Shown piece after piece: positions 10,390-21,279 of a stretch of DNA of 64,000 nucleotides (its first letter is position 1; each line of letters opens with the position of its first letter). Where the stretch lies: NCBI GenBank assembly GCA_965153355.1, contig OZ231127.1:11656001-11720000 (forward strand), written 5' to 3'. The translations under genes were made by a program, and so were the position numbers. A model generated the notes under the pieces. The model saw only the letters and a program-made list of their open reading frames with translations, was not told where the DNA came from and did not search any database. This DNA is from Flaccisagitta enflata. Its lineage: Eukaryota > Chaetognatha > Sagittoidea > Aphragmophora.

Positions 10390-10775
10390 GATGGTCCGTC
10401 CGTAAGCTTGGCTACCTGAATCAGTCATTCATTTTTTCTGAGGTTTTTTTCCTTGCAGCTCCTGCCAAATGCTTTTTGTCACCTTCTTCCTCGCTGCCCC
10501 TGCCCACTGGCACAGACCTGTATTTTTTTTGATTAGTGGAAACGCCATTCTTGATGTTTTACCTTCGTTCAATGAACACAAAGAATAGTAAAGCAATTCC
10601 ATAATGATTTTTAAGAAAATGGTAACATTTCCAACCATTTCCTCCATCCTTAGATCTTATTCCGGACAGTTTCCTGGGTCTCCTAGAGGCAAAAGCTTTG
10701 AGAGTTATACTCAGTGGACACGATGGAAGTCCCCATTTGATGCCGTAAAGGACGAAAAAATCAGGTCAAGTAGGG
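10390..10775 (-). repeat. ~390-bp repeat, minus copy of the inverted pair
   Basis: Reverse complement of the repeat at 7020-7420. The pair brackets about 3 kb that holds the MITE at 8179, an HHR copy and the two palindromic minisatellites. Confidence 0.7.
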
Positions 10776-10826
10776 ACCGCTCTAATATCCAGCCTTGTTT
10801 TCTTTCTTTGTTTCTTTGTGTCATTC

Positions 10827-10990
10827 TTTTTAGGTTGCGGACCCGCAACTCTATAAGAGGCTTTGTCCGTCCGTCCGTCCGCCCATCCGTTGGTCCGTCC
10901 CGCTCGAGTTGTCATACTCAAGATGATAACACGAAAAACGCGTACCGTATTTCTCCTATTAAGCGCCCCGGGCGCTTGCAAAATCACTAA
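10827..10990 (+). mobile_element. HHR head joined to a CGTATTTC...AAGCGCC element fragment
   Basis: TTTTTAGGTTGCG-GACC-CGCAACTCTA and GTCC units end in a short body. ACCGTATTTCTCCTATTAAG and CGCCCCGGGCGCTTGCAAAA follow, matching the end of the element at 40517-40865. The stretch 11000-11220 holds nothing recognisable. Confidence 0.6.
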
Positions 10991-11220
10991 TTACTGCAAA
11001 GAGGAAGGAGCAGAGTCGTGGGATTGTATATTGTAACATCACTGATACATAGATCCTTATACTCAACACTGATAAACGGAGGATTGCGGGAACATCCCCC
11101 AACCCTACCCCTGTGGTACCAAGTGTAAGCTATCATAGCGTTGGTTTCAATTTCCCTCAGCTGTCTAACTATTGTTAACGTTTTAAGAAAACTGCAAGAG
11201 TAGTCTAGGAGTGTCTTACT

Positions 11221-11530
11221 AAATGAACAAGGCCGGATACACGGGCCAAGACTGTGCGCCGGGCGTTATTTATTCTTAAACCTATCCGCAGCTCTATCAG
11301 ACCTATCCCTAGCTCTATCAGGCCTATCCCGAGCTCTGTCAGACCTATCCTAGGCTCTATCAGACCTATCCCGAGCTCTATCAGACCTATCCCCACACCT
11401 ATCTGACCTATCAACAGACCTATCCGACCTATCACCAGACCTATCCGACCTATGCTACCCCGACCTATCCGGACCTATCCCCAGCCAACCGAACCGTAGC
11501 TGAATGAAATGACCAATATCATCATTTAAC
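11221..11530. repeat. HHR-related composite with (TCTATCAGACCTATCCCGAGC)n minisatellite
   Basis: Starts AACAAGGCCGGATACACGGG, GCGCCGGGCGTTATTTATTC, then about nine 20-21 base units of the kind GACCTATCCCGAGCTCTATC, then AACCGTAGCTGAATGAAATG. The same composite occurs at 28558-29556. Confidence 0.75.
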
Positions 11531-12446
11531 AATAGCCTAACAACAAAAATGCGATGTCATAGAAAAGTTCTCTATCAGAGGGATATGGCCCAAAATCATG
11601 CCTTACAGGAGGTCCATGAAAAAAATTCTAGCCCTGGAACTCCTCATAATCAAGTACGCCGCCACCTGCCCCTTTTCCCATAATAAAATATAGGCAAAAA
11701 ATATTTCCTGTACATTATCTTGTTCAAAACAAGAGTCCGGTAGTTTTTGTCATATTTCATCCAAATGGTGAAGAAAACCTCAGGAAAGGTGACCGTTAGA
11801 AAGCTCTTCAAAAATGCGATCAAATATTGCCAAGCAGAGCATTGTAGCTCAATTCGTTTGGATTTTGGAGCAAAAAGAGTAAAAGAGTTCACCTTAAACT
11901 ATGCTGATGACTTAGACAAGAATTTCTTTTCGAAATTCAGGCATGTATTTTTTATGTTTCTGCACTTATCAGTTACAGAAACATAGGAAAATTGGTGACC
12001 GATGTAAAGAGCTTCAAAAGGGCTGCCAAGCAGAGCTTACTAGCTCTAGCCGTTTAGATTTTACATCAAATTGAGTGCATACCTCTCAAAACAGCAGTGG
12101 TCAAAATTGCTCCTGAAATTAATTGATAGGTAAATAAGCTGAAATAAGTTATTAAGCCTTCTGATAACATAGAAAAGGTTATGAAACACATTGAATACCC
12201 AAAGATGCTTAAATAAACATTCACCACAAAAAATTTGAGTTTTCTATCAATCTGATACGCGCGGACTCTTGATTTGAACAAGATAGTACATTTTCTATGG
12301 GATATGAGGGGGGTGGCGGCGGTATTTTCTAGAGGACCCAGGACCAAATTTTTGCTTTGGGTTATCTCTGCATCATGATTTGAGTCATATTCCTTTGATA
12401 GAGAACTTTCCTATGACTTTGCATGAACTCTTGTTATGCTATTGAT
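11531..12446. mobile_element. ~916-bp diverged foldback element
   Basis: Ends CAATAGCCTAACAA (left) and the complement of CAATAGCATAACAAGAG (right). Arms share GTCATAGAAAAGTTCTCTATCA, CGCCGCCACC and ATCTTGTTCAAAACAAGAGTCC in inverted orientation, split here into parts of 20 or fewer: TCATAGAAAAGTTCTCTATC. The related composite at 29390-29450 reads through the site without it, so that copy is an unoccupied site. Open frames inside are not supported as genes. Confidence 0.65.
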
Positions 12447-12665
12447 GAACGAAATGAGTATACAATAGATTTCAAACATCTTCAGAGATTTTCCATTCGA
12501 GCGTGACCGACAGAGCCTCATATATGGCGCATGTGGGAATCATCCTAGCATATTTCTGAATCATTTCCACTTATTTTTGCTTCTTTTCCAGATTTTCAAC
12601 TCGAGCGTTCCCGACCAACCAACCGACTGACAGACAGAGCTAGTTATAGAGGTGCTATGGCGCAA
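12447..12665 (-). mobile_element. HHR composite end, GGTGC stem type
   Basis: Continues the composite after the foldback: ATTTCAAACATCTTCAGAGA, TTTTCCATTCGAGCGTGACC, GACAGACAGAGC, AGTTATAGAGGTGCTATGGC. On minus the head stem is GCGCCATAGCACC. Confidence 0.55.
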
Positions 12666-12726
12666 CAAAAAAACGCGACTCTACACTATGTGTGTCAGGG
12701 TGCCAAATACGAACGAAACTGGCTTT

Positions 12727-12998
12727 CCCCCAGCCCTCATCGTTTTCTTTTGCAAAATTCCTTTCAAACGAGCCGTTGCGCGACCTTCAATTCTATCGGG
12801 AACCATCGTTATGGAGTGGTTGAAGTTTGTATTGAATTAGCATTGGAATCTATATTTCTATTATACAAATTTTTCATCTGCTATAGATATCTATGGAAAC
12901 TTCATAGTCACCCTAACGATGGTTCCCGATCGATTTGAAAATCGCGCGACGGCTCATTTTAAAGCATTTAGGCAAAGAAAACAGATGATGGCGGGGGG
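12727..12998. mobile_element. ~270-bp foldback element with ~115-bp arms
   Basis: Left arm blocks AACGAGCCGTTGCGCGACCT and ATCGGGAACCATCGTTATGG pair with TAACGATGGTTCCCGAT and CGCGCGACGGCTCATTTTAA. The outer blocks CCCCCAGCCCTCATCGTTTT and AACAGATGATGGCGGGGGG also pair. The central loop is about 40 bases. Confidence 0.65.
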
Positions 12999-13039
12999 AA
13001 AGTTGACGAAGCTAATTCGCATCTGACATGTGCGTACTC

Positions 13040-13168
13040 TCCACCTTGCCGGTAGTCGATCCGTCCGTACAAAATACTTTTTGAATTGCGAGCGGTTTTC
13101 GCATTACTGCTCCTGCCCAACCGTTCGCGACTGGATTGCCGTGTATCCGGACTTGTTTATCGGTAATG
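13040..13168 (+). mobile_element. HHR copy, tail B, head degraded
   Basis: GTAGTCGATCCGTCCGTACA, CGAGCGGTTTTCGCATTACT, GCTCCTGCCCAACCGTTCGC, GACTGGATTGCCGTGTATCC, GGACTTGTTT. The segment 13170-13590 holds nothing recognisable. Confidence 0.6.
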
Positions 13169-13589
13169 ATGCACTGTGGCGTCGGTCCGTCCCTGAGCAC
13201 GTGACACGTGTCGAAAAGTGGAGACCCACCGTGATCGATTTCCCAGTGTATCAGAGTCAGTGAGTAACTCAGGTACCAGGCCGAAACCGTTGGCCGCCTG
13301 CCCGGCATTGCGCCAGTGAACGGCAAGTCCGCAGACCGTAATACCTTAGGGCACGCCTTGCACGTTACTTCCCCCGGTCCGTGTTGACTTGAAGAGAACC
13401 TGGTCTTGGATCAATTCCGCCAAAATTTGATCATTTTTTATTCTTGAATTTCTCTTGAATTCAAAGCAATCTATATGATGAACTTCTTTTACAAACGTTT
13501 TCAGTGTAAAAGAAAATATAAACAGGCGCCCATTTAACTCTATAAAGCGTAATTAAACGCACAAATACAAAGTGGAAGAGGAAAAAATG

Positions 13590-13722
13590 ATGTAGATGAA
13601 AATGCGAAACACGAGTGTTGTAGATGTATTTTGTGTATGAGAGTGGGGGACTTGGGGTGTGGATGGGGGTTGGATGCCCCTGCCCACCCGTCCGCAACGA
13701 TATTGTGACCCCGCGTCATTTG
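13590..13722 (+). mobile_element. HHR tail A fragment
   Basis: AACACGAGTGTTGTAGATGT, GGATGGGGGTTGGATGCCCC, TGCCCACCCGTCCGCAACGA, TATTGTGACCCCGCGTCATT and TGTT. 5' half missing. 13730-14290 is AT-rich without recognisable features. Confidence 0.65.
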
Positions 13723-14289
13723 TTCTCTTATCTTTTTTTCTTCTTTTATCTTTTAACCTTCTTTCTTTTTAGTGGTTGTTGTTGTTATGGGTGTAAAGCG
13801 TTCAGAAACTATATAAAAATAGCATACTTAACAATCAAAATGACCAAGCTTCCCAAGCACCCATCAGAATGAAAATTAGCTTGATAATTGATGAAATTAG
13901 GATTTTTAAGTAGGGTACCTCAATATGTCACAATTTCAAACAAAATGTGCCTTTTTCTATGTTTTAAGTTCCATTATGCAATATGAGGCCTGTTACAAAA
14001 GAGTTTCCCTGTCTTTTCACTCCCCAAGTGTGAGAAAATCCCTAGGCATTGTTGTTTATTGTTCCTTAGGCTCATAGAAACCTCTCTTCCTGGAATTTTG
14101 AATAAAAATGTGTGCAGTCCAACGTGTAATCAATTTTTTCTGCACTCTAAAATCACTTCTTTGAGCTACAAGTGTGACGTATCGTCACCAGGCCCTTTGC
14201 GCGGACCCAGTCTTTGTTTACATCCCCCTTTGCCTTTTGTCTCTAGCTTATCCAGTTAGGAGGGCCTCTAGCGCTTATTTGAGGATTTT

Positions 14290-14706
14290 CGATGGCTGTT
14301 TGATGTACAAAAGACGAACGGCCATGACGTACAGGCAAAACGCGAAAAAATCCCTTCCTTACACTATTATTTGCCGGGGACTCTTACCCGGAAGGAAGGT
14401 GTACAGATTCGGCTTCTTCAAGATGCTATACGGCTACCACATTGGGCTCATGTACTTCGGCCTGTTCGTGTTTATACTCCCAAGTTTTGGTGTGTCAAGG
14501 TGTCATTGCGTTGTCTCGTATTGTCATACGGCCTCCCCTCCCCTCGGAGTTAGCTATCAATCTGGATGGAATATCCAGCAACCCCCACAAACCCCGCCCA
14601 GCTGGCCGATCTTCAAACCTCCGCTTAAAGGACCTGCCATGAGCAAGGCTCAAACCCGCAACCCAGTGGGTGACATGCAGGCTCCCTGCCACTGAGCCAT
14701 ATGCCC
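14290..14706 (-). mobile_element. tRNA-derived SINE candidate
   Basis: On minus, 14706-14630 has the plan of a tRNA: A box TGGCTCAGTGG (14699-14689), D stem GCTC/GAGC, B box GGTTTGAGCCT (14656-14646) in a T arm GCGGG/CTTGC, and A-to-B spacing of 43 bases. The acceptor ends and the anticodon stem do not pair, so it is not a working tRNA. The unrelated body continues to lower coordinates; its far end near 14290 is uncertain. Confidence 0.55.
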
Positions 14707-14714
14707 CCCCCCCC

Positions 14715-15118
14715 GTCTTCTTAGTCGTGGCTTTGACGGTCCATTGGTCGCTCCGTCATCCGCCGGTCCGTCGGTTGGTTCATTCGTCGGTCTGTCCGTA
14801 AGCATGAGTCGAAAAGTGGAAAAATGAGTGTTTTAGAGGCTTTTTAAGGCAGCTGCCCCGAACGGTTCGATGACCTATACTTTCACACATGGAGAATTTT
14901 CTCCTCCTCCTTCGTACTTCCGTTCATCCGTCGGTCCATCCGTCCATCAGTCCGTCGGTGAGCACGAGTCGAAAAGTGGGAAAACAAGTGTTTTAGAAGC
15001 TTTTTGTGTACGCGTCTGTGTTGGGAAGGGGGTTGGGTGGTGTGTTGGCTGTGGATGGGGGAACAGCTCCCTCTGCTCACCCGTCCGCAACGATATTGTG
15101 ACCCCGCGTCACTTGTTC
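14715..15118 (+). mobile_element. Two HHR copies in tandem, second with tail A
   Basis: The first starts TTAGTCGTGGCTTTGACGG and ends near 14850. The intervening block GCCCCGAACGGTTCGATGAC, CTATACTTTCACACATGGAG resembles the outer arm of the 9.2-10.1 kb palindromes. The second runs from CCGTCGGTCCATCCGTCC to CGCAACGATATTGTGACCCC and GCGTCACTTGTT. Confidence 0.65.
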
Positions 15119-15199
15119 TTCCTTAAATCTTTTTTCCGTCGCAATCCGAGTCTCCTAGCATCATTATTTTCTTATTCTATGTATTCATTTTTTTTTCAG

Positions 15200-15899
15200 A
15201 CGTTTTTCGGACATAAAGACGCTGTGTGTTCAATATTACACATTCCAGAATGGAGTCAGTACATCACGGGTGAGTTCAGCGGAGGGCAAGTAGGGTTGTT
15301 TTACTAGTGACCGCCAAAAACGCGTTTCTTCCCGTAAAATGGGTTGATACTGTGAACAAATATTTAAGAATTTGAACTGTTCCGCGAGGGGGTGAGCAAA
15401 GTGAGTGAGCGAGCCTGTGAACGTAACGAGCGAGCAAAGCGTTAGCGGAGTGAGCATAGCGTTAGCGAAGCGAAGCGCTGCGGAGAGAGTGATCGGAGTA
15501 AGAGGTGCGAGCGAACGAACGAAGCGAGCGACCGAGTAGCCCGTTAAAACGCGATTGTCTAGAAACGCCCCCTCAGTATGTCTTTGTTGGTATACGTGTG
15601 TCGCGTATGTCGAGTGAGTTCGGTAACGCTTTCCCCTAACGTTTTGCGCGAAATATTTTTTTGTAATATTTGCTCCCATGTGTTGACTTGTTTTGTATAT
15701 CCTGCTTATCTCTGTGGTTAAGGAGGTGCCGACGGTACGATTCGATTTTGGAAGTCTTGGAAAATGAACAAACGACTTTCGGGATTGTTAAAGGAAGAAT
15801 TGGAGAAAAGAGGAGTATTCTCGGATATAGACACGTCCAGGTATATTATGAAACAAAAAGAACAACAACTACAACAACAACAAAAACAAAAACAACGAT

Positions 15900-15940
<41 letters not shown>

Positions 15941-16212
15941 ATAACAACAAATAACAATAAATAAATAAATAACAACAACTACAATAACAACAACAACAAC
16001 AAGACTATAGTAACAATATCAACAACAACAATATCAATAACAACAATAAAAACAACAATAAATAAATAATAACAACAACTATAACAACAACAACAACACT
16101 AAAACTATAGTAACAATAACAACAACAACAACGACAACAACAACAAAAGCAACAATAACGAAGACAAAGACATGAAGACAACAACAACTCGGGACAACAA
16201 CAACAACAACAA

Positions 16213-16256
<44 letters not shown>

Positions 16257-16439
16257 AAACAACAACAACAATAACGACGACGACGACGAAAACGGCAACA
16301 AAAACAACAACATTGACTTGTTCTCGTTTTATTCGTATTCCTCAACAGATCGTCGACGACGTTTGGTTCCGTCAAAAGCGACAGAAGCAGAAAAAGTCGC
16401 AAAGGAAAAACCAATTTGGCTTTTCAGTCGAGGTTTTGA
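15200..16439 (+). CDS. WD40-repeat protein, last three exons
   Basis: Exons at 15200-15269, 15723-15840 and 16349-16439, each with AG before and GT after (TTTTTTCAG|ACG, ACGG|GTGAGT, TTAAG|GAGG, CCAG|GTATAT, CAACAG|ATCG). Phases agree (0-1, 1-2, 2-stop). Exon one gives TFFGHKDAVCSILHIPEW, and the junction gives ITGGADGTIRFWKSW. This GH...DG.IRFW pattern is one WD40 blade. It is followed by a short charged helix (LLKEELEKRG) and a Ser/Lys/Arg-rich end (SDRSRKSRKGKTNLAFQ) with TGA at 16437-16439. Earlier blades must lie upstream but I could not find them in the repeat-filled sequence. The last exon is the least certain. The second intron is almost entirely (CAA)n. An HHR copy begins 46 bases after the stop. 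I do not know which WD40 protein it is. Confidence 0.6.
15390..15580 (-). repeat. GAGCGAGCGAAC-rich repeat in an intron
   Basis: Lies in the first intron of the WD40 gene. Its reverse complement shares CGCGTTTTAACGGG and TCGCTCG words with 8935-9130. Confidence 0.5.
15855..16312. repeat. (CAA)n microsatellite, ~450 bp, intronic
   Basis: Interrupted CAA triplets with ATAA and GACGACGACG spacers, between the second and third WD40-gene exons. The Cys/Leu/Val-rich frames on minus are triplet artefacts. Confidence 0.9.
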
Positions 16440-16485
16440 TGAACCCTTTGCAATTGCAACTCAAACTTACTCGATATGATAACAG

Positions 16486-16661
16486 TTTTTAGTCGCGGAC
16501 TAGCGACTCTATAGAGGCTTTGTCTGTCCGTCCCGTCCGTCCGTCCGTCCGTCCGTCGAATCCGTCCGTCGGTAATGATCGAGTTCAAAAGTCGAAAACG
16601 CGCATTTCCGCCCCTGCCCACCCGTCCGCGACAGGTATTGGCCGTGCATCCGGCCTTGTCT
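16486..16661 (+). mobile_element. HHR copy, full, tail B
   Basis: TTTTTAGTCGCGGACTAGCG, ACTCTATAGAGGCTTTGTC, seven GTCC units, CGAGTTCAAAAGTCGAAAAC, GCCCCTGCCCACCCGTCCGC and GGCCGTGCATCCGGCCTTGT. Lies just downstream of the WD40 stop, probably in its 3' UTR. Confidence 0.75.
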
Positions 16662-16814
16662 TCTTAATATTTTGCTCCGAAAGAATAGAGCTGATCTGTC
16701 GGACAAAGAACATGGATATCATATGTATTTTTGACATGTTTTGTCTTGCATAAGTCGCGGAATCGTGTGTTTGTTACTCGCTGCGTACAATGCGTGGATT
16801 ATGCGCAGCTTTGT

Positions 16815-17095
16815 TTTATTCTAGCTTTCTATTCTTTCATTCTGAATCGTTGTTTCATTCATTTTCTCATTCTTTCATACAATAATAATGCATTCGACGA
16901 TTCATTCATTCAACCATTCATTCATTCATTCGTAAAACCTTCATTAATTCAATTGCTGATTCATTCATTCGTTCATTCATTCATTCGATCATTCATTCAT
17001 TCATTCATTCATTCATTCATTTCATTGATTCATTCATAACGCATTCATTCTCTAATTGAATTGTTAATTCATTCCTTCATTTTCATTCATCCTAT
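16815..17095. repeat. (CATT)n / (ATTC)n array
   Basis: Imperfect CATTCATT units over about 280 bases. It abuts the 3' end of the R2-like LINE on the minus strand, so part may be target or tail sequence of that insertion. Confidence 0.8.
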
Positions 17096-17099
17096 TTCC

Positions 17100-20000
17100 G
17101 GTTGAGAAAACTTAGTCTGTGATGTTCCCGCTCAGATTTCTGAACTGTCACTGTCAAAATACCCTCGATCTATTGATAGTAGTAAGATTGTATTTTCATA
17201 AAAAACACAATAGAGGGATCAGCGCAACTCAACAGATTGTTGGATTATAAAAATTGCCGAGAGACAATGACTACTCCTACACAGATCATCGTCACGCAGA
17301 TCATAAATAAATAAAGAACATAATCACAAAATGATTAAAACAGTAAATCAAAACAAAAGTAAGGATTAGTAACGTCGTATGCAGCCCTTTAACGGGCGAT
17401 TAACGGGTTGGTGACTGACCATGATGGTTCATTCCTAGCAGAGAATAAGCTGTACGAGGAAAGAAGCGCAGCTTTAGAACCATTTGCGACTAAAAGCTTA
17501 GTAGCACTTTTTGAGTCATTGCAAAACTCGTAAGCTAGGCATTTTAGGCGCGACTTGTTTTCTTTCGTGACTTGGCCTCTCGCTGTTACTTCAATGAAGT
17601 ATTGGAAAACTTTAAATTCGCGGGAGAGGTCGGAGACAAGAGGAGCATATTTACTCTCCTTATATGTATGACTACGGGCCACGTTAGAATCCCATGGGCA
17701 GGTCAGTTCAAGCAGAGCGACACGTCGTGATGATCGGTCAATAAAAAACAAATCAGGCCTTAAAGACGTGACTAAAATATCGGGTGGGATAGTCCCACCA
17801 TGAGGCGCCTGAAAACCATCTAAGTCAGAAAAAAACACGACCCCAGGTTTTAAACGAGGCACTAAGATTTCAATGAAAGACCGGAGAACAGAGTTATGCC
17901 GCCACGTAAAACGGCCCTGTTCAAGAGCAGTGGAGCAATTAGACAGAACATGTGCAAGCGTCTGAATGTTCCCACAAAACAAACACCTATCATTTACCCT
18001 TTTACCCCATCTTTTAAGATTATCATAGGTAGGCAGAGTGTTTATCCCCGCATTTATGGCAAATTTGAGAACTCCCTGAGGGATGTCCCACAGGTAGCTC
18101 TTCCAAGTAATACAACTATCCTCTTCCATCAACAATGCGAGATAATCACCCTGCATTATGTAGTGCCCGACCTTCTCCTTCCAAAAATCATCAACATGGC
18201 TCTGAACACCCCCCTGGATCTTACTCTTAAGTTGATTCTGAGTCAAAGCCCTTGAAGTAGGTGCAGAAGCATTAACAGCAGCCTCAACTGCTGCAACCTC
18301 CTCCACCAGTCCTTCCGGCAGGGGAGAAAATTGTTCAGATGAACCAAGAGAGAGATCCAGGGTATTCCCAACTACTTCCTGATTGTTAGGCGCGACCTGA
18401 GGAACAACCTCCGCCAAAACATCCCTTACGTAGGTCGCAGAGGAGAATTTCCGGCACCACTTTTCTTCTCTTTCTTCTTTTGAATCCAGAGCATGCCGCA
18501 CACGATCGTCGCCAAATAACCTGATTTTAGACAAAGACAGAGCACGTGATTCCATGTATAAATGACTAATCGACTTAATGTTAAGCCCATGGGCATCATG
18601 AACCAGGGCAAAAGATGCACCATTGGGGAGACCGAGCCATTTCTTAAGGTAACGATGGGTAAGGGCGTTCAAATCATTCAGCTGAGATAAGCATAAATCA
18701 TGCACAGAAAAGACAAAGCGGTTTGCACCCAGAAAATACTCAGAATAAATCCTCACCTTGTACTCATTCCTGATAAGAAGCGCATCAACATTCTTCAATT
18801 GATCACCGATTCTTTCCTTTATAATATTGGCCACAGAAGGGACCGAAAAATTAAAAGTATAAAAACCACCCAGAAATTTATGACACTTGTCATGCAAGAT
18901 GGAGGAGATCTGAGCATCACCCAAGGAAAAAGGCAAATCCACAGATTTACCACTCTTTATCGACAAAGACCGGCATTTCCGAGGCTTTAGCCTTAATCCC
19001 ATGGATGATGTCAGATCCTGAAGACGTGTCATTAATTTCCGGTGCTTTCTGATGTCCCTGGTGATCAAATTAAAGTCATCAGCGAAAGGCAAAGTAATGT
19101 AAGGAATATCATTAAGACAATAACCATCACTCCCCTCGAATGTCTTCAAATCTTCCAGTATTGGATTAAAACAGATAAGGAATATAATCGGGCTGAGAGG
19201 GTCACCCTGAAATACCCCTTTTCTAAATTTAAACTCCTCAGAGACCCAATCGGAAGTTCGAACTTTACCACTTAAATTCCCGTAAAGGGAAGAGATATAA
19301 GTCCTAACATTGGCGGGCAAATGCATCCTTTCCAAACAAACAGGTATCAAATCATGCGACACACTTCCAAATGCGTCCTCAAGGTCGAACCATGTCACAT
19401 GCACAGTTCTATTGTTTGACTTAGCATGATTTATAATCTCCCTCATAACTAGATTATGATCCTCACAGCCAGATATTCTCTTCAAAAACGCCTTCTGAGA
19501 TTCTGAATCTAAATAATTATTACCAACCAAAAAAGAACAAATACGATCACTTAATATCTGATGAAAAACCTTACCAACACACGAGGTCAAAGCAATGGGG
19601 CGAAAGTTGGAGGGGTCACCAATATCCCCCGCCTTGTGAATTAAAACGATCGATGATGACGCCCAGCCCTCCCAAGGGGTAGGTGAGGAAACTCCCAAGG
19701 GGTAGGTGAGGAAAGGAGAGTCTTAGTAAATAGAGTGGCGAGGAAGTGGTGAGTTGATTTCAGATTCTTTAAGTGTCCATTAAGAATGCCATCGTCCCCA
19801 GGGGCACTGCTGGCCTTCTTTTTGGACAAAACAGTTTTCACATCCCTTGGTCTAATAGGCCCCATATCAAAATCCTTATCACCCTCTGGCAATCTGGGGA
19901 ACCAACTCACCGCTTCTTGAGCAACTGAAACAGGATTCGAATATCGATTACTGTACCACTCATCGGCAAAAGCCTTATCAAATGACGGCCTTTTCTCACT

Positions 20001-20500
20001 ATTACCAATTAAACCGTTAACAGCTTTCTGAGAAAAGGACCAGAAATCTTTTAAAAACATCTTCTCCTGTCCCTTAGTGTCGCTCGCTCGCTGTCTCTTT
20101 TCCCGCCCACTTCTGATGTGGCTAACAAGCCTAACAGCCTGGTAAAACTGAGCCCTGAGACCCTGTTCAACCCGGGCCCCTCTGCGAAAAACCAATCGCC
20201 GGAGCCTCTTTTTCTCGGCCTTGGCTTGAATAAAAGCCTCATCAGACGCGTCGATATTACCGCGTCTCCGCCCCCCCCCCCCCCCCCCCCCCAAGAGAAA
20301 AAACAACATTTCCTTCAAGGAAGTCAGAAAGCAGTGTAGAAAAACCCTGCGCAGCTTCCGATGGGGAAATGGAATCTGAAGAAAGGGCGGAGTGGAGAGG
20401 CGCCAATCGAGCCTTGAAAGCCGCGTCATGAGATTGCCACTCACGCACCCCCAGTTGAGGGAGAATAAGACGACCATCGCATAACGCAACTGATAAAAAG
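17100..20500 (-). mobile_element. R2/NeSL-like non-LTR retrotransposon copy
   Basis: Extent of the element carrying the ORF above. The 3' UTR on minus runs from 17388 to about 17100, AT-rich without a clear poly(A), and meets the CATT array. The 5' end lies near 20500, where the reading frame gives way to purine-rich sequence. I could not define a target-site duplication. Confidence 0.7.
17389..20490 (-). pseudogene. R2/NeSL-like LINE polyprotein: RT plus restriction-like endonuclease, frameshifted
   Basis: A non-LTR retrotransposon ORF in three pieces: about 20490-20293, 20270-19716 and 19698-17389. The N-terminal pieces hold a basic helical region (RGARVEQGLRAQFYQAVRLV) and KKKASSAPGDDGI, the usual lead-in to the RT. 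In the 769-codon piece the RT blocks are NFRPIALTSCVGKV (about 30), FDLEDAFGSVSHDLI (105), QGDPLSPI (170) and FADDF with the catalytic DD (205). A CCHC knuckle (CLFCGN...H....C, about 570) and RPDLFFID...VALLELTCPWD (about 645), a PD-(D/E)xK-type endonuclease, close the protein. This order is known for R2, CRE, NeSL and related clades. Two lesions break it: a 22-C tract at 20271-20292 and a 23-bp tandem duplication at 19671-19714. The usual N-terminal zinc fingers are absent, so the copy is probably 5'-truncated. Confidence 0.85.
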
Positions 20501-20504
20501 AAAA

Positions 20505-21085
20505 CAAGGACGGAAAGAAATTGGGGGGAAAAGGACGGGAAGGGTAGGGAAGGGAAAAGGGAAGGCATGGTGAGACAACAAATACAATTATTATGGAGAT
20601 CCGATCGGCCGCGGCAATCCGCGAAGAAAAACAAAACGTAAATTGCTATTGTAGGTTTACAATCAATGGAAAGACATTAGACAACGATATAAATCCAGGT
20701 ATACACAGATACAAAGGAAGGAAGAGAAAAAAAAGATCAAAACGAACAAACACGCGCGGACAGCGGAGAGACAGAGACAGACAAGCAGAGAGACGGAATT
20801 ATGAAGAAAGAGAGAGGCAGGCGGAGAGAGAGACGGATAGAAACAAAAAAAAACAAAAAAAACAAAAACAAAATGGAGCAGACAGACAGAAAGAGAAAAG
20901 AGAGAGAGAGAAAAAGGAACGACAAAGAACCAAGAGAGCAAAATAAAAGAACGAAAAGAGAGAAGAAAATGAGAAAAGGGGGGAGAAGGAAAGGGAAAAA
21001 AAGAATGAAGAGAAAAGAAAAGAACGCAGCAAATCAAAATAGGGAAGAAAAAAAAAAAATTGGGAAGAAAAAAAAGACGGATCAA
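20505..21085. repeat. Purine-rich low-complexity tract (GAGA/AAAGA)
   Basis: About 580 bases of A and G with few interruptions. All open frames here (Arg/Lys/Glu-rich on plus, Phe/Leu/Ser-rich on minus) follow from the composition. Confidence 0.85.
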
Positions 21086-21279
21086 CAAGCAGTCACGACA
21101 GTAGAAAACGAGCAGTAATATTTACCAAATACAATGACACAAAATTAAGCAATGACAGGAATGAGTAGCAATGACAGGAATGAGTACGATTATGTTAAAC
21201 ATAGCTGAAGAATATCATCTACGAAAACTTAACTGAATGAAAATCCGACTTCAAGCAAGACCGAATCCACGACGGAATC

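Noticed and set aside
11747-12347. Two small protein genes inside the foldback element
   Set aside because: The frames lie in complementary arms, lack splice or domain support, and one is roughly the inverse of the other.
14630-14706. Functional tRNA gene (loop suggests a CAC anticodon)
   Set aside because: Acceptor ends and anticodon stem do not pair; better explained as a SINE head.
20663-21118. Membrane-like Phe/Leu/Ser frames and basic frames
   Set aside because: Strand readings of a purine-rich low-complexity tract.
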